A DNA stretch of 11,003 nucleotides from an uncultured Bacteroidota bacterium. GTDB taxonomy: Bacteria; Bacteroidota; Bacteroidia; Chitinophagales; Chitinophagaceae. The position numbers were made by a program, and so were the translations under genes. Where the stretch lies: NCBI GenBank assembly GCA_903933995.1, contig CAIZMD010000778.1:1-11003 (forward strand). The letters are read 5' to 3'. The number at the start of each line of letters is the position of its first letter. Within the stretch, counting starts at the first letter, position 1. Below are positions 7,188-11,003 of the stretch, in pieces. The notes below the pieces were generated by a model. That model searched no databases and was not told where the DNA came from. It was given only the letters and a program-made list of their open reading frames with translations.

Positions 7188-7200
7188 TATAAGGAAACTT
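7179..7200. promoter_or_regulatory. 22-bp imperfect palindrome over the toxin start, candidate HigA operator
   Basis: AAGTTTC at 7179-7185 is the reverse complement of GAAACTT at 7194-7200, and the middle (7187-7192) is the palindrome TTATAA, with one unpaired base on each side. It overlaps the toxin start codon (7185-7187). The layout TTTC-TTATAA-GAAA is nearly that of the palindrome at 1353-1384 upstream of the other XRE gene, with each half one base shorter. This suggests XRE-type repressors of the two units recognise related sites. Inferred from symmetry and position only. Confidence 0.5.
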
Positions 7201-7290
7201 TATTTTTGATATATTTTTTGAATTCCAACATACTAACAGTCAATTTTGATGAACAACTTATTATAAATCAATGTAGTTAGTCAATAAAAC

Positions 7291-7364
7291 ATACCAGTAA
7301 AAGTACATTTCTTAAAAAGTGCTGTCAAGGGCTAAAACACCCAATTTGATTGCACAAAACACCT
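7291..7364. repeat. 74-bp direct repeat, copy A
   Basis: Aligns without gaps to 9759-9832, with 65 of 74 positions identical by hand count. On the - strand it contains TTG (7328-7326), 20 bases, then TACTTTTA (7305-7298), close to the Bacteroidetes promoter form TTG-N19/20-TAnnTTTG, pointing to the higB-like gene about 105 bp away. The left end is ATAC-CAGTAAAA-GTAC, an inverted repeat of the same geometry as the array units at 7430-7560. The right half has two AAAACACC words about 20 bp apart. The first half-site pair differs from copy B in one base (GTAC instead of GTAT). Confidence 0.85.
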
Positions 7365-7429
7365 GATTGCAAGATTTGGATATTGGCAGGAGGGTACTTA
7401 GTTTTTGAGAAAATATATTCTAGCTCATT

Positions 7430-7560
7430 TTTATACTAGAACAAGTATAAATCAAGGGGTTCTATTTTATACTAGAACGTGTATATTATTGACAAGTAGT
7501 TTTATACTAGAACGTGTATAAAATAGAAAGGCCGTTTTTATACTAGAAAAAGTATAAAAA
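7430..7560. repeat. Four-unit array of ATAC-N8-GTAT inverted repeats, 35-36 bp period
   Basis: Four units share the pattern TATAC, an 8-base spacer, GTATA. Their ATAC words begin at 7433, 7469, 7504 and 7540, spaced 36, 35 and 36 bp. The spacers are TAGAACAA, TAGAACGT, TAGAACGT and TAGAAAAA, so the spacer is conserved as well as the arms. Arm lengths are 7, 5, 8 and 9 bp; the last unit can pair further through G-T and C-G. The sequences between units are not alike. All four units point the same way, since the spacer is asymmetric. Function unknown: operator cluster, hairpins in a 3' untranslated region, or recombination sites are all possible. Confidence 0.85.
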
Positions 7561-7616
7561 TGGGGCTTTTTGAAAAGCTTGAAAAAACTACTTACGGCGA
7601 CTCATTATAACTTATT

Positions 7617-7697
7617 TTAAAGGGGTTTACTCTTAATCATGTTATAATTATTTTTAACCGTTTCAAATGCAAATTTCTGAACAGTATCCCAATTCAT
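7617..7697 (-). CDS. Small ORF of 26 codons, third member of the lipoprotein operon (candidate)
   Basis: On the - strand the TAA of the 249-residue gene overlaps an ATG as TAATG, opening 26 codons: MNWDTVQKFAFETVKNNYNM then IKSKPL and TAA. The exact stop/start overlap is the arrangement of translationally coupled genes and is unlikely to matter by chance alone, but the peptide is short and I recognise no family. It could be a real small protein, with a WDTVQKFAFETVKNNYNMI stretch able to form a helix, or the beginning of a longer gene cut off before the repeat array. No signal peptide is visible. Confidence 0.4.
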   Translation of the reverse strand: MNWDTVQKFAFETVKNNYNMIKSKPL

Positions 7698-8446
7698 TAT
7701 TTATAATTTGATTCAAAATCTTTCATTCTTACAACAATTTTTTCGTCGTTTGAAATGCCTAGGTACTCTAGTTTATGAGTAAAATGATATGCATCAACTT
7801 GAGTCTTTAGAGATTTGACATATTTTTGAGGGCTATACAAATCTATTTCTTTCAAGTGACCACCTTTTTGATTATCCAAATACTTTGACATACTTATTGG
7901 CCATTTAATATTTGATAAATCATAAGTCAAGATCCAAATAGCAGGAGAACTAGTATCATTTTGAGAAAATACTTTGAATTTTTCTATAAGAGTATTATTA
8001 TTAATTCTTTCTGTTTCAACTAATTCCATTTTCAAATTCTTAAAATCAGATTCTATTGCATCATTAAATGCTATATTAAGTACTGCTATAGAATCGCGGT
8101 TTTGTTTAACGTTAATTAATCCAAGTATAGAATCAGTAAAATAACCAGTCAAACTATCCTTAAACTGAATAAAATACTGTGTTCTTTTTTCCTTTTTAAC
8201 ATAACCGCTATTATCATAAATTAGAATTGGAATTTGAAACTGAAAATATTTGATTTTATTAGAATCAAATACTTCTATTATAGTTGAATCATATGATTCC
8301 AATTTCATGGCATTATTTAGATTAGGTGAAATTTGAGTAAATCTCATTTTTACAATTGAATCATATTGTGAGATACCCTTTTTAGTACAAAATAGCAGTA
8401 GTACAAAAAGTACTACTGCTATTGTATTCAAATAATTTGATTTCAT
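7697..8446 (-). CDS. Secreted protein of unknown function
   Basis: A 249-residue protein with an N-terminal signal sequence: a short basic start, a hydrophobic core at about 8-20 (TIAVVLFVLLLFC) and a likely signal peptidase I site after GIS or SQ near residue 26-27. C20 is not in a good lipobox, because phenylalanine precedes it, so lipidation is doubtful. The mature part is rich in beta-prone stretches (YFQFQIPILIYDN, TQYFIQFKDSLTGYF) and lysine, with no catalytic motif I recognise. It starts 6 bp after the stop of the lipoprotein gene, so the two are cotranscribed and probably act together at the cell envelope. AT-rich throughout. Its role is unknown; partner, accessory or immunity-type protein of the lipoprotein are guesses. 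Confidence 0.8.
   Translation of the reverse strand: MKSNYLNTIAVVLFVLLLFCTKKGISQYDSIVKMRFTQISPNLNNAMKLESYDSTIIEVFDSNKIKYFQFQIPILIYDNSGYVKKEKRTQYFIQFKDSLTGYFTDSILGLINVKQNRDSIAVLNIAFNDAIESDFKNLKMELVETERINNNTLIEKFKVFSQNDTSSPAIWILTYDLSNIKWPISMSKYLDNQKGGHLKEIDLYSPQKYVKSLKTQVDAYHFTHKLEYLGISNDEKIVVRMKDFESNYK
8391..8423. repeat. Perfect 14-bp inverted repeat within the signal-peptide codons
   Basis: AATAGCAGTAGTAC (8391-8404), loop AAAAA, then its exact reverse complement (8410-8423). In the - strand mRNA this is a 14-bp hairpin with a U5 loop about 20 nt inside the 249-residue gene, encoding IAVVLFVLL of the signal peptide. No T-run follows, so it is not a terminator. It might affect translation or mRNA stability between the two operon genes, or be a by-product of repetitive Val/Leu codons. 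Confidence 0.65.
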
Positions 8447-8452
8447 TGATAA

Positions 8453-9700
8453 TTATTGAGCTTTTAAAATATGCAACATTTGATTTGTATATACTTTTTG
8501 AACCCATTCACCCAGTGTACAATTAATTTTTAAAACTGCGGTAGCCGCACAAATTGCCTTTGCAATTTCCTGATTGTCAGAAATAACAGTAGGTGTAGAT
8601 ACACTTGACAAAATAACATTGTAACAGGGGGGTAAATTAGACCCTCTTTCAGAAAGCCCTCCATATCCAACCTGCTCCCATTTCCAGGTTAAGTCAGAAG
8701 CAGAATTCTTATATCTTACTCCAGTATATATGGCTTCATAATTTGAACTATATTTGAATAAATAAAAGCCTACTCTAACTCCTTCTACATATAACATAAC
8801 TGGTTCCCTAATCAACCCTGAAGTTGCATCTACAGTTTGACTGCTTATTGGAAATACTCTTGTTGAACCATTGCTTGATTCAAATACTGAAGTATTCAAA
8901 ATTTCAATTCCTTCATCTTTGGTGATATTACACTCACTATCAGTTGTCACTGGCCCTGTTCCACCACCACCAACACAATTTCCTTTTCTAATATATGTTT
9001 TTGCTGTGGTAATTCCAATAGAGAAGGGCTGTTCTTCACAATCATTACATTGGGTATACATATACTGCCATAGCTCAGTGCCATCGCCATAAGTAGTTAC
9101 CCAATACCAGGCAATACAGGTTTGTAGGGTGGTTATGTTTCCACGTTTGGTAGCTCCTTTTGAACGGAGGGTTTTGTTATAAGCCAGTAAACCATTGTTG
9201 TATTTTAACTCAGATTTGAATTTATTATCCAATGTGAAATCAGTGATTTGTCCTGTAAACCCATGATTGGTTTTGGAATCAGGTTGTAAATACCTTGATT
9301 GGATTACATCCATTTTCTTATACGAGTAGTTTGACTTCTCTGAATTAACATCAACCATAAAGCAACTATCTACTTGCCTTTTTTGAGTATTATAAAAGAA
9401 GGCAAGCCCCAAAGTTTGATTACCAACTGGAATATAAACCAAGGATTGGACTTGTGAGATATATCTCTGTTCTCCTTGATCCCATTTACTGTTGGACATT
9501 ATTGTATCAACCATTGGTTTTCCATTTTTGCCAACATGGTCTTTTTGGTCTGCTAACCAAAGCTGTAAACTGTTAATTAATGATGTGTCAAGATTAGTTA
9601 TTGCTACTGGATCGGTAGCGGTTTCTGTTTTCTTACAACCAAACAAACAAGTGGTTGAAGCAACAATGAGCAGCAGCAGGAAGTAATGATTCTTTTTCAT
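8453..9700 (-). CDS. Cys-rich outer-surface lipoprotein of unknown function
   Basis: A 415-residue protein with a lipoprotein signal peptide: MKKNHYFLLLLIVAS core and lipobox LFG-C at 19-22, followed by KK. In Bacteroidetes such proteins are membrane-anchored and often exported to the surface. The N-terminal module (to about 242) includes SLVYIPVGNQTLGLAFFYN and a Cys-rich segment TCIAWYWVTTYGDGT (194-208) then YTQCNDC (215-221), with C242 just before a GGGG linker (244-247). The C-terminal module (about 252-415) has its own cysteines (C257, C359, C384, C394) and no recognised domain. This stalk-linker-module layout resembles surface proteins with exchangeable C-terminal parts, but no toxin or enzyme motif is seen. 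First gene of an operon with the 249-residue secreted protein; repeat B is in promoter position 59 bp upstream. Confidence 0.82.
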   Translation of the reverse strand: MKKNHYFLLLLIVASTTCLFGCKKTETATDPVAITNLDTSLINSLQLWLADQKDHVGKNGKPMVDTIMSNSKWDQGEQRYISQVQSLVYIPVGNQTLGLAFFYNTQKRQVDSCFMVDVNSEKSNYSYKKMDVIQSRYLQPDSKTNHGFTGQITDFTLDNKFKSELKYNNGLLAYNKTLRSKGATKRGNITTLQTCIAWYWVTTYGDGTELWQYMYTQCNDCEEQPFSIGITTAKTYIRKGNCVGGGGTGPVTTDSECNITKDEGIEILNTSVFESSNGSTRVFPISSQTVDATSGLIREPVMLYVEGVRVGFYLFKYSSNYEAIYTGVRYKNSASDLTWKWEQVGYGGLSERGSNLPPCYNVILSSVSTPTVISDNQEIAKAICAATAVLKINCTLGEWVQKVYTNQMLHILKAQ

Positions 9701-9724
9701 AAAATAGGTTTTAAAGGTGTAAAT

Positions 9725-9756
9725 CGGAATAACAAACTTGTTAGTAGGTTAATCCG
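9725..9756. promoter_or_regulatory. Imperfect hairpin in the leader of the lipoprotein gene
   Basis: CGGAATAAC (9725-9733) pairs with GTTAATCCG (9748-9756) at 8 of 9 positions, and a second, competing pairing TAACAA/TTGTTA (9730-9735 with 9738-9743) lies inside it. Both fall between the predicted transcription start in repeat B and the ATG at 9700, so they would be in the 5' untranslated region. Two mutually exclusive stems are suggestive of control but are short; no riboswitch class is recognised. Confidence 0.3.
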
Positions 9757-9758
9757 TA

Positions 9759-9832
9759 ATACCAGTAAAAGTATATTTCATGAAAAGCGCTGTCAAGCGC
9801 TAAAACACCCTATTTCATTGCGTAAAACACCT
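9759..9832. repeat. 74-bp direct repeat, copy B
   Basis: Gap-free match to 7291-7364 (9 mismatches). Its left end is ATAC-CAGTAAAA-GTAT (9759-9774), differing from array unit 4 at two of the eight spacer positions. The centre holds AGCGCT-GTCA-AGCGCT (9786-9801), a 6-bp stem that is degraded in copy A. The right end holds TAAAACACC-type words 22 bp apart and stops at the stop codon of the sulfatase gene (TAG, 9833-9831), overlapping it by two bases. It fills the space between the sulfatase and the lipoprotein leader. Confidence 0.85.
9766..9796 (-). promoter_or_regulatory. Candidate Bacteroidetes-type promoter of the lipoprotein operon
   Basis: Reading the - strand: TTGACA (9796-9791), with TTG followed after 20 bases by TACTTTTA (9773-9766). 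This fits the Bacteroidetes pattern TTG-N19/20-TAnnTTTG in all but the last base and would start transcription about 60 nt before the lipoprotein ATG. The same elements at the same spacing are kept in copy A. The ATAC-N8-GTAT palindrome covers the -7 element, where a repressor would block it. Confidence 0.45.
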
Positions 9833-11003
9833 ATTTCGTTTTAAAAAACGGAAAATTTTGATTCTCAACATGCGCCGTTTTCATAATCTCGGCCATGCGT
9901 GCAACAAGATCGGGGCGGGTGGAGGCAAGATTGTTTTTCTCGACAAGATCGGTGCTGAGGTTATAGAGTTCAATAGGTCCTGTTGGATTGGTAGAGGCAT
10001 TGTATCTAACCCCCTTCCAATCGCCCATGCGAACGGCTTGTCTGCCGCCATTCTCGTGGAACTCCCAATAATAATATTCGTGTTGTTCTTGCTTGCCCTT
10101 GGCGGTGAGTGTGGGCAAGATTGAGAGTCCATCAATCCCTGAAGGAATGGCTTGCTTGGTGAGATTGGCAAACGTGGGTAGAAAATCCCAGAAGGCGCCG
10201 GTTTGTGTAGACACTTGCGCGGGCTTGATCATGGCGGGCCATCTTGCTATCATGGGTTCGCGCATCCCACCTTCATAGAGGTCACGTTTGATACCGCGAA
10301 GGCCACCACCACTGTTAAAAAATTCGGGATTGTTCCCGCCTTCGCGGTGAGGTCCATTGTCACTTGTAAAAATGACCAAGGTGTTTTTATCCAAACCCAA
10401 TGCAACCAACTGTTGCATCACTTGACCAACATAGTCATCCATCTTCTGCACCATGGCAGCATAAGCCGCCTTGGGATAAGCGTTTGGCTGGTAACCCTTG
10501 CCATACCATAGTTTCAGGGGAACGGGCAGTTCATTAAATTGTTTTTTATAGTACTCTAGATTAGCATCGCCGTTAGGCAATTGCAAAGCCGCGTGAGGCA
10601 GGGTATAAGACAAATAGAGAAAGAAGGGTTTGTTTTTGTTCAGCGCCATAAAGTCCAGAGCCTGACGCTGAATCAGGTCACCTGCATACTGCGTTTGATT
10701 ATTGAAAGTATTGGGCAGGTCAACGCGGAGCTGGTTGTTCCACAAATGATCGGGAAAATAATCGTGCGCCAAAGACTGACAGTTGTAACCATAAAAACGG
10801 TCAAAGCCCTGCTTAATGGGATCACCTGTTGAACCCACCGGACCAAGACCCCATTTACCAAAATCGCCCGTGGTATAACCCGCTTGTTTGAATAATTCTG
10901 CAATGGTGAAGGCGTTATCCGGAATGGGAAACTGCCCCTCGGGCTCCATACCCACATTGCCCCTCACCGGCGTGTGACCCGTGTGCAGCCCCGTCATCAA
11001 AGA
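9831..11003 (-). CDS. Sulfatase (arylsulfatase family S1), C-terminal part, continues beyond the right edge
   Basis: About 390 residues of a formylglycine-dependent sulfatase, which hydrolyses sulfate esters of sugars or aryl compounds, usually in the periplasm. The frame is open to the window edge, where SLMTGLHTGHTPVRGN is read; in the family this follows directly after the C/S-x-P-x-R modification motif, which therefore lies just outside. Visible active-site and metal segments are GKWGLG (family GKWHLG, here with glycine in place of histidine), LSYTLPHAALQLP, FTSDNGPH and GGMREPMIARWP. The C-terminal subdomain includes AVRMGDWKGVRYN and ELYNLSTDLVEKNNLA. The apparent internal ATG at the edge is not the start. 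It is clearly more GC-rich than its AT-rich left neighbours. Together with the fucose genes it would fit use of sulfated glycans, but substrate is not determined. Confidence 0.92.
   Translation of the reverse strand, partial: SLMTGLHTGHTPVRGNVGMEPEGQFPIPDNAFTIAELFKQAGYTTGDFGKWGLGPVGSTGDPIKQGFDRFYGYNCQSLAHDYFPDHLWNNQLRVDLPNTFNNQTQYAGDLIQRQALDFMALNKNKPFFLYLSYTLPHAALQLPNGDANLEYYKKQFNELPVPLKLWYGKGYQPNAYPKAAYAAMVQKMDDYVGQVMQQLVALGLDKNTLVIFTSDNGPHREGGNNPEFFNSGGGLRGIKRDLYEGGMREPMIARWPAMIKPAQVSTQTGAFWDFLPTFANLTKQAIPSGIDGLSILPTLTAKGKQEQHEYYYWEFHENGGRQAVRMGDWKGVRYNASTNPTGPIELYNLSTDLVEKNNLASTRPDLVARMAEIMKTAHVENQNFPFFKTK

Larger units (their letters stand above)
7188..7616. other. Gene-free, AT-rich intergenic region carrying repeats
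   Basis: No convincing protein-coding frame is seen in these 429 bp. They contain, from left to right, the leader of the toxin gene, the 74-bp repeat A (7291-7364) with a promoter-like site pointing to the toxin, a short unremarkable stretch, and the four-unit inverted-repeat array (7430-7560). Between the array and the 26-codon ORF nothing further is recognised. Confidence 0.6.

Noticed and set aside
7430..7560. CRISPR array
   Set aside because: The units are regularly spaced, but the intervening sequences are only about 11-16 bp, too short for spacers, each unit varies, and no cas gene is in the window.
7531..7566. Array unit 4 as a simple intrinsic terminator of the lipoprotein operon
   Set aside because: The stem is long but almost all A-T, with an A-C mismatch on the - strand and no clean U-run. 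It also has three sister units, so termination does not explain the array.
8444..8446. Lipidation of the 249-residue secreted protein at C20
   Set aside because: The residues before the cysteine are Leu-Leu-Phe; phenylalanine at -1 is a poor lipobox, whereas a signal peptidase I site follows a few residues later.
7291..9832. Insertion sequence or transposon bounded by the 74-bp repeats
   Set aside because: No transposase or integrase is present between them, the repeats are direct rather than inverted, and they have promoter-like content at positions suited to transcription.
10203..10957. Open frames on both strands within the sulfatase
   Set aside because: Low-content shadow frames of a clearly conserved enzyme; no start context or homology signal.
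10995..11000. Sulfatase start codon near the right edge
   Set aside because: The MTG there is the conserved SLMTG that follows the active-site motif, so the gene continues past the window.

Overview
The window looks like a chromosomal segment from a Bacteroidetes, most likely family Chitinophagaceae or a close relative. This is inferred from protein style, the absence of Shine-Dalgarno sequences, TTG-N20-TACTTTTA promoter-like sites and a lipoprotein with a Cys-Lys-Lys start; no phylogenetic marker is present. Every long gene is intact except the two cut by the window edges.

Left part (1-924, + strand): the C-terminus of a PaaZ-like bifunctional enzyme is followed with zero spacing by a crotonase-fold enoyl-CoA hydratase/isomerase, the end of an apparent phenylacetate-degradation operon. 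Next (936-1384, - strand) is a small AT-rich TA-like island: an XRE-type antitoxin preceded by what looks like the N-terminal stump of its partner, with a perfect 32-bp palindrome upstream.

Middle part (1476-5793): an AraC-type regulator is divergent from a three-gene + strand operon of an SDR dehydrogenase, L-fuconate dehydratase (fucD) and a FucP-type fucose/H+ symporter. This is a non-phosphorylating L-fucose uptake and oxidation module, although other pathway enzymes (lactonase, final cleavage) are not in the window. An AlkA-type DNA glycosylase follows on the same strand (5825-6451).

Right part (6458-9832, - strand) is markedly AT-rich. It holds a HigBA-type toxin-antitoxin pair and a three-member operon made of a Cys-rich lipoprotein (415 aa), a secreted protein of unknown function (249 aa) and a 26-codon ORF coupled by TAATG. 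The operon lies between two 74-bp direct repeats (about 88% identical), each sitting in the promoter position of one of the two operons. Each repeat has a promoter-like TTG-N20-TACTTTTA overlapped by an ATAC-N8-GTAY inverted repeat. Four further ATAC-N8-GTAT units form a 35-36 bp periodic array at 7430-7560. This shared motif family is the most unusual thing in the window and suggests common control of the TA pair and the lipoprotein operon, or a recombination or RNA-hairpin function. The right edge (9831-11003, - strand) is the C-terminal part of a GC-richer sulfatase whose active-site cysteine/serine motif lies beyond the window.
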